DNA of 64,000 nucleotides, from positions 2,108,001-2,172,000 of the forward strand of contig NZ_CP063849.1 in NCBI RefSeq assembly GCF_015277775.1, in the 5' to 3' direction. Both the position numbers and the translations under genes were made by a program. The notes under the pieces are model-generated. The model had not been told where the DNA came from. It saw nothing but the letters and a program-made list of their open reading frames with translations, and did not search any database. Origin of the DNA: Paludibaculum fermentans. Its GTDB lineage: Bacteria > Acidobacteriota > Terriglobia > Bryobacterales > Bryobacteraceae. Below, one piece after another: positions 34,162-44,100 of this stretch (its first letter is position 1; each line of letters starts with the position of its first letter).

Positions 34162-34596
34162 ATGCAAGCTCCACTGTCTCTTCGCGTTAGCGCCTGGGTA
34201 CTGTTTGCCATGGGTTTGGCCCATACCCTTGGCCATATTGCGCTGCTCAAGCAGTGGCGCACACCGCCTGACCAGAAGACACACGTCCTGGTCACGACCA
34301 TGAACACTTTCATGCTCGGCGACTATCCCATCGACCGCAGCATGACCAGTATTTATCTGGGCTTCAGCCTGTTCGTGGCCGCAACGCCGATGATGATGGC
34401 CGCGCTCGTCCTGGTGGCGTCCAAAGCGATGCAGGACGACCGCCCGAACCTCCGCCGCCTGACGCGCATCTATCTGTCCGGCCTGCTGGTGCTATCGGCC
34501 ATCTCCATCAACTACTTCGTGTGGCCGCCCACCATCTTCCTGCTCACCGCTTTCGGCTTCGCCGCCTGGGCCATGGCCGGGCTGCGCAAGGCGTAG
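34162..34596 (+). CDS. Small four-TM membrane protein of unknown function
   Basis: 144 residues with four predicted TM helices (about 6-26, 64-88, 104-122, 122-142). Short conserved-looking loops include LAHTLGHIALLKQW near residue 20 and NTFMLGDYPIDRSM near residue 48. Similar proteins exist in Leptospira and Acidobacteria as uncharacterised membrane proteins. It is divergent from the DUF4010 gene and has no clear Shine-Dalgarno sequence, so the start is less certain. Confidence 0.78.
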   Translation: MQAPLSLRVSAWVLFAMGLAHTLGHIALLKQWRTPPDQKTHVLVTTMNTFMLGDYPIDRSMTSIYLGFSLFVAATPMMMAALVLVASKAMQDDRPNLRRLTRIYLSGLLVLSAISINYFVWPPTIFLLTAFGFAAWAMAGLRKA

Positions 34597-34620
34597 CCCA
34601 ACGGAATCTCGTAACGGGAC

Positions 34621-35001
34621 TTACTGTTCGCGAGGCAGCCTGCGCGCCTCTTCACTAGCCCGCCTGGCTTCTTCCCTGGCTCGACGCGCCGCTTCCCTCG
34701 TCTCCTGGCGCGCCTGCTGCGCGGCTTCCCGCACGGAATCCCGCACTTCCTTATGCGCCTTCTGCGCCTCGATCTTAGCCTCCCGCGCCGCCTTCGCCAG
34801 CTCTTCCTGTGCTTCCCGAGTCGACGAGTTCACTTCCCGCGCCGCGTCCCGCACTTCGTGCGCAGCCTCCCGCGCCGCCTGCCGAGCTTCCGTCGCAGCG
34901 TGCCGAAAATCTTCCCGCGCGTGCTGGCGGTCGTGCCGGGAGCAACCCCACACGCAGCCCAACAGCGGAACCATGAGGATAAGCAGGATCTTCACTCTCA
35001 T
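34621..35001 (-). CDS. Low-complexity Ala/Arg/Glu-rich lipoprotein
   Basis: 126 residues. A lipoprotein-type signal (MRVKILLILMVPLLGCVWGC) precedes a long low-complexity helix with repeats of roughly EAARxAREEA, predicted as an unbroken charged single alpha-helix or coiled coil. Net composition is dominated by Ala, Arg and Glu. Such lipoproteins can act as rod-like spacers between envelope layers (Lpp-like idea), but there is no motif to prove it. The ATG at 35001 follows GAGAAGAG; a GTG at 35025 is also open. Convergent with the preceding small membrane protein gene. Confidence 0.68.
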   Translation of the reverse strand: MRVKILLILMVPLLGCVWGCSRHDRQHAREDFRHAATEARQAAREAAHEVRDAAREVNSSTREAQEELAKAAREAKIEAQKAHKEVRDSVREAAQQARQETREAARRAREEARRASEEARRLPREQ

Positions 35002-35092
35002 CTCGCTCTTCTCTTTCATACGCACGGCCGGCCGGAATTGTTCGGCCCGAATTTACCCTAAACGCAATCCCAAAGGTACACTCCGGATTCTA

Positions 35093-38000
35093 CTATTCCA
35101 CCCGCAGCGAACCAACCATCGGCATCCGTACCGCCGCCCGCGCCGTCACCCACGCTCCGCCCAAACCGCCCCCAAAGACTACTACCAGCGCTCCAAACAT
35201 TCCCAGCACCGGCCAGCCCGAGCCCTCCCCCGCCAGTGCCGGACCCACCGCCACCAGCGCACTCAGGAACCCCGCCAGCAAACCCGCCGCCAATACCGCA
35301 CCCGTCTCCATCAGGATCATCCTCGACAACTGCCGCGGTTCATACCCCGCCGCCCGCAGCATCGCGAACTCCCGCCGCCGCTCCCACACATTGCGCATCA
35401 TCACGACCCCCAATCCGGCCGTCCCAAGCAGCAAGCCCAGAGCCCCCAGCACCTGGAACGCGCTCAGGTACGTGTTCTCCACCCGGTGATACGCCGCCAG
35501 CCGCGCCCGCGCCGGTCGCACCGCAAAGCCATACCCGCTCAGCGCCTTCTCCAGCGGACCCGCCGCCTCCAGCGGACCCTGCAGCAGAAACACCCGCCAG
35601 CCCGTCACGTGCGGAAACAGCCTCACGAAGTTCTTCTCGCTGATCAACAACTCGCTCTGGAACACACTGCCCTGCAGCGCCGCCACCAGCCTCAACCTCA
35701 ACGGAGGAGCCCCCTCCCGCGCCACCTCCACCTCATCCCCTACCTTCTTATGCAGCACGTACGCCAGCGAATTCTGGTCCACAATCGCCGGAATCGTCCC
35801 GCCATTCATCTGTGATTCCAGCAACAGCCAGGGATTCGCCTGCGTCTCGGCCGATTCGCCCGTCGACGCCGTAAACTGAAATCCGTTCGCTTGCAGGAAA
35901 CTCACCGGCACGCCCAGGATCCGCGGATCCTTCGGAATGTACAGATTCAATCCGCTCACGTCATCGCCCGGCCGCAGCCGGAAGCGCGCCCACTTCAGCG
36001 GCCCCGCCGCCTGCAGCCCCAACTGCTGGACGCCCTGCCTCGTCCCCCCGTCGTACACCAGCGGAGCCTGCGACTCCGCATACAGCGCATACCCGCCCGT
36101 CCCCTCCAGCGTCTCTTTCTGCCGGAACGACTCCATCGCCACCAGCAGGAACGCACACGGCGCAATCAACGCCAGGCTCAGCACCGTCCGCCTGCGCCGC
36201 CACGACAGGTTCCGCAACGCCAGCCGGAACAACGCGCGCTTTCCGGGAATCGCCACCAACGACGGATAAGGCTGCCGCAGCAGCCAGTCCATCCAGATCA
36301 CCAACGATGCCAGCAGGCTGGCGCCCGCCGCGAAAAACCCGGCCCGCGACGCAATCGTGCGCAATAGCGAGAGCCCGATCAGCCCGAATGCCAGCAGCAG
36401 CGTCGCCCAGCCCACCAGCCTCAGCCACCCCGGAGCGCCCTGCTCCGCCGTCTCCTCAATATGGAACGCCTTCGGAGCCAGGCCTTCCCAGTTGCGCATC
36501 GACATCCAGACACCCAGCGCCGCCGCCAGCGCCCCGGCCAGTGCGCCCTCCGTCAGCAGCCGCCCGTGCAGGCTCAAATGCAGAAACTGCGTGCCCACCG
36601 CGCCATTCCACCAGTTCCGCAAACCAATCAGGATCCCGGCCGCATAGAGGGGCGCCAGCACCACACCGGCCACCACGCCCGCCCCCACCACCACCAACCC
36701 TTCCACTTCGAACAGGCCCCGTAGCGAATCCGGCGGAAACCCCAGCGCCAGCAGCAGCCCGGTCTCCCGGTCCCGATGCTCCACCCCCAGCCGCAGGATC
36801 AGCACCATCACCAGAATCGCCGCGAACACTAGGAAGCAACTGAAATAGGCAAAATACTCGCCAAAGTCGGTCGACCCCGCCGCCGCCTCCAGGCTCTGGC
36901 GCCGCACCGCCTGAATCGTAAACAACCCGGCCAGCGGATCGATCTCCGACCGCAGCAGGTTCCGCAATTGCGGCTCGTCCTGCATAAACCGCACCGACGT
37001 GTACGACCCGAACCGCGTCCCCCACAACTTCCGCCCGGCCTCCAGCGGGATCCACGCCTTCGGTGTCGTCCGGAACAGATCCCAATACATCTGGTCGCGC
37101 GGCCGGATGCGCCGGACGTCCATCGCAAACGGGGCCGCCCACTTCGCCATCAGCTTCTGGTCGGTGAAGCCGGGCATCGGCGGCACAAAGTCCCTGTCCG
37201 CCGCCAGCCCCACCATCGGGACGATGCCGGCCAGCTCGAACTCCGCCTTCGTCTGCCTCGGAGCCCAATTCGACTCGCCGGCCGCGAACTCCAGCGTCAC
37301 CGTGTCCCCCTGTTTCACCCCCAGGTCCACAGCCGCCCAATCGTTGATCAGGATCGCCGGCTTCTTCGTCTTTGGCAAAGGCTTATCGTGATGGATCTCC
37401 GCCATCGAGGCATCATCCAGGGCCGCCACCACCGAATAGGGAATCGAATGTCCGCCCGCCGCGATCGTCCTCACCCACGACACCAGCGACGGCCGCGCCA
37501 GCACACCCAGCTCCTTCGCCGTATCGATCGCCCGGTCCGCCATCCGGTCGTCCAGGATCGTGCTCTCGTTCTCCAGCACCATCTCGTCCGTCGACGCGCG
37601 ATGCCGCAGCCGCAACCCCACATCCTCCATCTGGAAACGGGACTTCAACCGCGCGGCCAGTTCGGTGCCGCCGCCCGACCCGGCCAGCAGCACCAGGTTC
37701 ACCTCGTTCGGAACCCCCAGTTCATATTGGAGCCAGCCCAGGGGCACGAACACCGCGCGCACGACGCCCTGCTCCGCCTGCAACGAGAAATCGCCCAGGC
37801 TCTCCGGCTGCACCGCCTGCGCCACCTTCACCTGCAGCACCGACGCGGTGACGTCCTTTGTACCCTGCGGAGCCTCCCGCGGAATCGTCACGGGCTTCTC
37901 CACCAGCAGGGAGATCCCGACACCCGCCGCCGCGCCCAACTCAGCGGCCAGCGCCGGGCTCAGATAGGCTTCACCGCCCGCCGGCGCATGTCCAGCCCGC

Positions 38001-38347
38001 CCGTGGAACTGGTAGAAAGAGTCGTCGACCCCATACACCATCACGTTCGCGCCGCGCCCGGAGAGGCCCATCGACGCCCGGCCTTCCGCCGCCACCAGCC
38101 CGCAACTCCGCCACTCCGGCCGGAACAGCCCGGCCACCTGATGCCGGAAGTACCCTCGGGAAGTCAGCGCGTACTCCGTCGCCCCCAGCCGGTGCGTCAC
38201 CAACGCTCGCAGACTCTGGCGCACGGAATGGCCTGTCAGCAGCGCGCCCGTGATCACAGCCGTGGCCGCCGCCGCGCCCAGCGCCGCCGCCAGGTGCGAC
38301 CTCCGGTAGAACACCATCGATCGCCACAGGTACTTCAGCCGCGTCAC
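35093..38347 (-). CDS. FtsX-like ABC transporter permease (large, two FtsX domains)
   Basis: 1,084 residues. N-terminal TM (RSHLAAALGAAAATAVITGALLTG), a large periplasmic region, a first FtsX-like membrane block near residues 505-560 (YFAYFSCFLVFAAILVMVLILRLGVEHRDRE split over two helices), a second set near 640-700, and a C-terminal FtsX block (ENTYLSAFQVLGALGLLLGTAGLGVVMMRNVWERRREFAMLRAAGY, again two stretches). The partner ATPase gene overlaps it as GTGA at 38344-38347, so the start codon is GTG. Such pairs export or extract lipoproteins or lipids (LolCDE/MacB style) rather than import solutes. Substrate unknown. Confidence 0.9.
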   Translation of the reverse strand: MTRLKYLWRSMVFYRRSHLAAALGAAAATAVITGALLTGHSVRQSLRALVTHRLGATEYALTSRGYFRHQVAGLFRPEWRSCGLVAAEGRASMGLSGRGANVMVYGVDDSFYQFHGRAGHAPAGGEAYLSPALAAELGAAAGVGISLLVEKPVTIPREAPQGTKDVTASVLQVKVAQAVQPESLGDFSLQAEQGVVRAVFVPLGWLQYELGVPNEVNLVLLAGSGGGTELAARLKSRFQMEDVGLRLRHRASTDEMVLENESTILDDRMADRAIDTAKELGVLARPSLVSWVRTIAAGGHSIPYSVVAALDDASMAEIHHDKPLPKTKKPAILINDWAAVDLGVKQGDTVTLEFAAGESNWAPRQTKAEFELAGIVPMVGLAADRDFVPPMPGFTDQKLMAKWAAPFAMDVRRIRPRDQMYWDLFRTTPKAWIPLEAGRKLWGTRFGSYTSVRFMQDEPQLRNLLRSEIDPLAGLFTIQAVRRQSLEAAAGSTDFGEYFAYFSCFLVFAAILVMVLILRLGVEHRDRETGLLLALGFPPDSLRGLFEVEGLVVVGAGVVAGVVLAPLYAAGILIGLRNWWNGAVGTQFLHLSLHGRLLTEGALAGALAAALGVWMSMRNWEGLAPKAFHIEETAEQGAPGWLRLVGWATLLLAFGLIGLSLLRTIASRAGFFAAGASLLASLVIWMDWLLRQPYPSLVAIPGKRALFRLALRNLSWRRRRTVLSLALIAPCAFLLVAMESFRQKETLEGTGGYALYAESQAPLVYDGGTRQGVQQLGLQAAGPLKWARFRLRPGDDVSGLNLYIPKDPRILGVPVSFLQANGFQFTASTGESAETQANPWLLLESQMNGGTIPAIVDQNSLAYVLHKKVGDEVEVAREGAPPLRLRLVAALQGSVFQSELLISEKNFVRLFPHVTGWRVFLLQGPLEAAGPLEKALSGYGFAVRPARARLAAYHRVENTYLSAFQVLGALGLLLGTAGLGVVMMRNVWERRREFAMLRAAGYEPRQLSRMILMETGAVLAAGLLAGFLSALVAVGPALAGEGSGWPVLGMFGALVVVFGGGLGGAWVTARAAVRMPMVGSLRVE

Positions 38348-39000
38348 AATCGGCCATCCGTCAACAGCACCCGCCGCGACAGCTTCGACGCAATCACCTG
38401 GTTGTGCGTCGCCAGCACCAGCGAGACGCCATATTCCTGGCGCAGCTTCTCCAGCAGCTCCGCCACCTCGTTCGCCGGAGCGCTATCCAGGCTCCCGGTG
38501 GGTTCGTCGCACAGCAGCAGCTTCGGCCCGCGCACCATCGCCCGCGCCACCGCCGCCCGCTGCTTCTCGCCCGCTGAAAGCCGGGCCGGCATCTCATTCA
38601 GCCGCCCGGCCAGCCCCGCCTCTTCCAACAGCTTCCGCGCCCGCTGCGGACCCATCGTGTCCTCCGGCCCGATCATCAGAGGCACCATCACGTTTTCCAA
38701 CACCGTCAACTGCGGCAGCAGACAGTGGTCCTGGAACACGAAGCCCACCTGCTCATTCCGGAACTTCGCCTGCCCGGCATCGTCCAGGGCAAACGGGTCC
38801 ACTCCGCCCACCTTCACCGTGCCGCTCGTCGGGCGGTCCAGCGTGCCCAGGATCTGCAGCAGTGTCGACTTCCCGCTACCCCCCGGACCCACCACCGCCA
38901 CCCCTTCGCCGTCCCCTAACTCCAACGTCACGCCGCGCAGCACCTGCACCGCTCCACCCGGACTTTCGAAGGTTTTGGTCAGCTCTCGCACTTCGAGCAT
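38344..39000 (-). CDS. ABC transporter ATP-binding protein, LolD/MacB type
   Basis: 218 residues with all ABC motifs: Walker A GPGGSGKST, Q-loop VFQDHCLLPQLTVLENV, signature LSAGEKQRAAVARAMV, Walker B LLLCDEPTGSLDS and the switch His in ATHNQ. The ENVMVPLMI and EPTGSLDS segments are characteristic of the LolD/MacB/FtsE branch. The stop overlaps the GTG of the permease gene by four bases; the two are a unit that powers extraction of an inner-membrane substrate. GAGG upstream of the ATG supports the start. Confidence 0.93.
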   Translation of the reverse strand: MLEVRELTKTFESPGGAVQVLRGVTLELGDGEGVAVVGPGGSGKSTLLQILGTLDRPTSGTVKVGGVDPFALDDAGQAKFRNEQVGFVFQDHCLLPQLTVLENVMVPLMIGPEDTMGPQRARKLLEEAGLAGRLNEMPARLSAGEKQRAAVARAMVRGPKLLLCDEPTGSLDSAPANEVAELLEKLRQEYGVSLVLATHNQVIASKLSRRVLLTDGRL

Positions 39001-39095
39001 GAAGATCCTCGCCGCGGAATGGCCGCGTCATTCTGGCCAATACGCCGATTCGCTCCGCTTATGTTAGCGAACCCCCGGCGTCGCGCGCAGCCGCT

Positions 39096-39507
39096 TCACC
39101 GCTCCTGCGGCAAAAAGATGTCGCTCTTCACCTCGCCCCGCTCGAATACAATCTTGTCCGATTTCGGCGACCACGTCGGATACCGCAATAATCCGCCAGC
39201 GAGCCGTTCTCCGTCAGCCGCCTCGACTTCTTACTGCGCCGTGAAGTCCAGAATAGATTCCACACGCCGTCGCACAACCCTGTGTACGCAACCCGGGGCC
39301 CAGCCCGCCGGCCAGGCGTGCCCACCCTCAGTCGCAAGCCCACCTGGTAGATACTCGCCGTGCCCTGGTCGCCCTGGCTCACAAAGTGCAGAGTCCGGCT
39401 GCGGGTCGAATAGGACATCGCGCCCCCTCGCCCTCGACCGACCACAACTCCGGCCAGACGATCCGCGTGGCGCTCATAAAGAGGATGCGGCCATCCTCCG
39501 TCCAGAT
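39096..39507 (-). pseudogene. Decayed PD40/TolB-like beta-propeller protein remnant
   Basis: Three adjacent stretches on the minus strand read like one protein but lie in three different reading frames. 39507-39420: IWTEDGRILFMSATRIVWPE; 39418-39188: MSYSTRSRTLHFVSQGDQG and later SRRLTENGSLADY; 39188-39096: YPTWSPKSDKIVFERGEVK then a stop. Together they match the end of a TolB/PD40-type propeller (typical GRILF, RLTxNG, PTWSPxG and IVFE blades). At least two frameshifts separate them. The rest of 39001-39708 shows open but unconvincing frames on both strands and no recognisable gene. Confidence 0.65.
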
Positions 39508-39708
39508 TGATGGGCCTCAGCCTCTAGTCATACGGGCAGCAGTTCCGCCCGCTTGGCCAGAATCCCCTGGCTGCAAATTGGGTTCGTCCGTCTCAATCAC
39601 CAGCAAGCGGGCATCCTGCCCGGCACTCGCCCGGAGGACGGCCTGCTGGCCACTCGCCACTTCAGCCGGGTGTACGTGCTGGGCGATCGCGTCGCGTTCG
39701 AGCCCTAG

Positions 39709-41121
39709 CTACTTCAGGATCCCGTTCACCACCGAGGCTTTCTCTACGCCGGTGAGGCGTTGGTCCAGGCCCTGGTACTTGTAAGTAAAGGTTTCATGAT
39801 TGATCCCGAACTGATGCAATAACGTGGCTTGCAAATCACGCACATGCACCGGATCCCGCACGATGTTGTAGCTGAACTCGTCCGTCTCGCCGTGCACCGT
39901 GCCGCCCTTGATCCCGCCGCCGGCCAGCCACAGGCTGAAGCACCTGGGATGGTGGTCGCGGCCGTAGTCCTTGTCCGTCAGCTTGCCCTGGGAGTAAATG
40001 GTGCGCCCGAATTCCCCGCCCCAGATCACCAGCGTGTCGTCCAGCATCCCGCGCTGCTTCAGATCCTGTACCAACGCGTACGAGGGCTGGTCGACATCCT
40101 TGCACTGCGAAGGGAGGACCTCCGGCAGGTTTCCGTGGACGTCCCACCCGCGGTGATAGATCTGCACAAACCGCACTCCGCGCTCCATCAGGCGGCGAGC
40201 CATCAGGACGCTGTTGGCAAACGTCCCGGGCTTCTTCGCGTCGTCCCCGTACAGCTTGTAAGTCGCTTCGCTCTCTTTACTTAGGTCAGTTAGTTCAGGT
40301 ACGGACGACTGCATCCGGAACGCCATCTCGTACTGTTCGATACGGACCCGCGTTTCCGGATCGTGCAGCCGGTCGAACTCCATCTGGTTTAGCTGGCCCA
40401 GCCCGTCCAGCATCTTGCGCCGGACCTCCGGCGGCACCCCGTCCGGGTTATTGATGTACAAAACCGGGTCGCCAGCCGCGCGCAACGCCACACCGGAATA
40501 CTGGCCCGACAGGAACCCCGAACTCCACAGCCGCGCCGAGATCGCCTGGACGTTCGCCTTTGGATTGGAATGGGTTGCGTTCAAAACGACAAATGTTGGC
40601 AAGTCCCGATTCATGCTGCCCAGGCCGTAGGCGATCCATGATCCAATACAGGGCTTGCCGGCGATCATAAACCCGGTCTGGATGAACGTCATCGCCGGTT
40701 CATGGTTGATCGCTTCGGTGTGCATCGACCGGATGATGGCGATGTCGTCCGCCATCTTGCCCATATACGGCAGCAGCTCACTGACATAAGCGCCGGACTG
40801 CCCGCACTGCTTGAAGTTGAATACCGACGGCGCGATGGGGAACCGGCTCTGGTTCGAAGTCATCGTGGTCAACCGCTGGCCCTGCCGGATGGAGTCCGGT
40901 AAGTCCTTATCGAACCACGACTTCATCGTCGGCTTGTAATCGAAAGTCTCCTGCTGCGGCGGAGCCCCCACCATATGCAGGTAGATGGCCCGCTTCACCT
41001 TCGGCGGGAAGTTCGGCAACTGCGGCTTGGCGGCATCGGCGCTGAGAAGCTGCTGCAATGCCAGCGCACCGAAACCCCGCGCGCCGCCGGCCAGCAACCG
41101 CCGTCGAGTGATCTCGTTCAT
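39709..41121 (-). CDS. DUF1501 family exported protein (sulfatase-like fold)
   Basis: 470 residues with a Tat signal (TRRRLLAGGARGFGALAL). DUF1501 hallmarks are present: FPPKVKRAIYLHMVGAPPQQETFDYKP near the start, SMHTEAINHEPAMTFIQTG, and GGEFGRTIYSQG with DHHPRCFSLWLAGGGIKGG near the C-terminus. DUF1501 is structurally related to alkaline-phosphatase/sulfatase enzymes, with His and Asp residues that could bind metal. It is almost always next to a DUF1549/DUF1553 cytochrome-like protein, as here, where the start overlaps that gene's stop (ATGA). Reaction unknown; degradation of plant or algal polysaccharides has been proposed for such pairs. Confidence 0.9.
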   Translation of the reverse strand: MNEITRRRLLAGGARGFGALALQQLLSADAAKPQLPNFPPKVKRAIYLHMVGAPPQQETFDYKPTMKSWFDKDLPDSIRQGQRLTTMTSNQSRFPIAPSVFNFKQCGQSGAYVSELLPYMGKMADDIAIIRSMHTEAINHEPAMTFIQTGFMIAGKPCIGSWIAYGLGSMNRDLPTFVVLNATHSNPKANVQAISARLWSSGFLSGQYSGVALRAAGDPVLYINNPDGVPPEVRRKMLDGLGQLNQMEFDRLHDPETRVRIEQYEMAFRMQSSVPELTDLSKESEATYKLYGDDAKKPGTFANSVLMARRLMERGVRFVQIYHRGWDVHGNLPEVLPSQCKDVDQPSYALVQDLKQRGMLDDTLVIWGGEFGRTIYSQGKLTDKDYGRDHHPRCFSLWLAGGGIKGGTVHGETDEFSYNIVRDPVHVRDLQATLLHQFGINHETFTYKYQGLDQRLTGVEKASVVNGILK

Positions 41122-44100
41122 TTCGTCAGCACCTCGTCCAGATTCATCAACTGGTTGGTCACCATCGTCAACGCGGCCAGCTCCACAACCGGCACCGCCG
41201 GATCGGCTTTGCTTGCGCCGACATGCACCAGCTTCGTAGCGTCCGCCGGCTTGGTGTCGTAATACTTTAAGAATTCCTTGTAAGATGCTTTGACTACAGC
41301 TATTTCATTGTTGCTGAATGGCCTGTCGAGCAGGTTCAGGGCGACGTAGCTCAGCTGCCGGTCGACATCCGACTTGGCGCTCTCCATGGCTCGAGTGGCC
41401 AGCGCCCGGGCCGCCTCCACAAACTGCGGATCATTCATCGTGACCAGCGCTTGGAGCGGCGTATTCGTCCGCTCGCGCCGGACCGTGCAGGTCTCCCGCG
41501 TCGGCGCGTTGAAGATCTCCATCGACGCCGGCGGGGCGCTGCGCTTCCAGAACGTATAGAGGCTGCGGCGGTACAGCTTATCGCCGCTATCCTCCTTATA
41601 ATTCCTGGTGTTACTGCCGTCCATCGCAACCGCTTCCCAAACCCCGGAGGGCTGGTAAGGCCGCACGCTCGGACCGCCGATGGTCGGCGTCAGCAGCCCA
41701 CTGGCCGCCAGCGCGTAGTCGCGAATCATCTCGCCTTCCATGCGATAGCGCGACCCGCGGGAGAGTAACCGGTTCTCCGGGTCCTTCTCCAGTTTCTCGG
41801 GTGTCGTCACCGCCGCCTGGCGGTAAGTCGAAGAGGTCACCAGGAGCTTGAAGAACTTCTTCACATCCCAGCCATTGTCGCGGAACTCCACCGCCATCCA
41901 GTCCAGCAAGGCCTGGTTGACCGGACCCTCGCCCTGCGACCCGAAGTCCTCTGCTGTCTTCACGATACCGTCGCCAAACAACTGCTGCCAGAAGCGGTTG
42001 ACCGTCACCCGGGCAGTTAGAGGATTCTCGGGCGACATCAGCCACTCAGCCAACCCCAGCCGGTTGTGCGGCATGCTGCTGAGCATGGGCGGCAGCACCG
42101 ACGGAGTATTGGCATCCACCTTGGCCCGCGGCTGATCGTACATCCCTCGATACAGGACATGTGCGAAGGGCTTCTGGTCGTTGCGCTCCTCCATGACCAG
42201 TGAGATCGCGTCACGCTTCCGGATCGCCCGGCGTTCCATGTCCAAATCGTGAAGCTCTTTCGATGCAGCCTGATACACAGTGTCTTCATTCAGGCGGTTG
42301 AACAGAGCGAGGGAGGCGGGTTCGCCGGGGTTCAAGAGGGAGGCCTCCTGCAGCGACAGTGCCTGGTTGAAGATGCGGAAATCGGCGATCGCGCCATCTT
42401 CATCCCGCTTCGGATTGCCCAGTTTCAGTGGGACATCTGCCTTAAAGCTTCCGTTGATGGTCGCGCCTGCATCTCGCTGTGTACCAATCTCTTTCTGATT
42501 CAGAAAGAAGCGCACTCCCAGCGCCGCGCCGGTTCCGTCATAGGCCATCACAAGGTGGTTCCAGGTGCCCGGAATCACCTGATCCAGGTGGCCGCCGCGA
42601 ACCTCCATCGACTTCCCTTCATCCCCATAGAACCGCATACCCACCACACGTCCACTGACAAACAGCATCCAGCCGCGGTTCTTCTCTTTGGTATCCAATT
42701 GAGCAGCAATGGTATAGGTACTCTCGCCTTGCGGGTAGTAGAACCACGCGCTCAAGGTGAACGGATCCTTGACGTCGAGGGGCACCGGCGACAGTTCGAG
42801 CTGCGAGTTCGGCCCAAAGTGCAGGGCCGTCCGCCCCGGCCAGGGTGATCCTCCGAGCGACAAACCCTTTGCAAATGGCATGTTAATCGCAGCTCCTTCA
42901 GACTGCACTTGAATTGCGCCATTTGGCTCCACGGCCAGTCTTGCCTTGGAGGGACCCGGCTGAGCACTACCCGTCAACGCCTGCCGCCGGTTCGTCAACT
43001 GCTCGACCAACTGGGCTTCACGGCCTCGGATGGCATCCCAGCGCGGCCGGTCCTCTTCCTTCGGCACCACCACAATCGGCGGCGTATCCGAGATGTTGCC
43101 ATCCATGATGTTCTGGGTGGTATTGCGGAAGAACGCGCCCAGGGCATAGAAGTCCTTGGAAGGAATGGGGTCGAACTTATGGTCGTGGCAGGTCGCGCAA
43201 CCTACGGTCAGGCCTAGGTATACGGCTCCGATCGTGTCGGCCCGATCCTTGGCATAGATGGCATCGTACTCGTCAATGATGATGCCGGCCTCGTTCGTCG
43301 TCACGTTGCAGCGCTGGAAGCCGGTGGCGATCTTCTGCTCCAGGGTCGGATTCGGGAGCAGGTCGCCCGCCAACTGCTCCTTCGTGAAGCGGTCGAACGG
43401 CATGTTGGCGTTGAACGCCTGAATCACCCAATCGCGGTACGGCCAGATCTCACGGTAGTTGTCGATGTGGATTCCGTGGGTGTCCCCGTAGCGCGCCGCG
43501 TCCAGCCAATAACGGGCCCGGTGCTCGCCCCAACGAGGGCTTCCCAGATACTTATCTACTAATTTTTCGTATGCGTTAGGCGATGAATCTTCAACAAACG
43601 CTTCGACCTCCTCCGGTTTCGGAGGCAAGCCGGTGAGATCCAGCGCCAACCGCCGGATGAGGGTTCGCTTGTTGGCCTCCTGAGCCGGAGCCAGCCCCTG
43701 TGCTTCCAGTTTCGCTAACACGAATTGATCGATAGGGTTACGGACCCACCCGGTATTTTTGACCGCAGGCAGATCCACCTTGACGGGCGCGGAATAGGCC
43801 CAATGCTCTTTCCACTCGGCCCCCTGCTCGATCCAACGCTGCAGCGTTTCTTTCTGCTCCGCGGTTAAAGTCTTATGCGAGTATTCCGGCGGCATCCTCT
43901 TTGCAGCAATCGGGTTATTGATTCGCTGCAGAAGTAAACTCGCCTTTGGGTTCTTCGGAACGATCACCGTGCCGTTTTTGCGCTGCGAAAACGCCCCTTC
44001 GCGGGTGTCCAGGCGCAGTCCCGCCATACGCGTGGTCCGGTCGTTGCCGTGACAGTGGAAGCACGCGTCCGACAGGATCGGCCGCACCTCCTTCTGGAAG

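Noticed and set aside
36968-39067. A 699-residue plus-strand frame antisense to the ABC transporter genes
   Set aside because: High-GC DNA produces long antisense frames; the translation is rich in Arg/His/Pro/Gln with no motif, while the minus strand has ABC and FtsX motifs.
39541-39708. A plus-strand frame ending DGLLATRHFSRVYVLGDRVAFEP
   Set aside because: It looks protein-like over about 50 residues but has no start signal or recognisable family, and both strands are open there; too weak to list as a gene.
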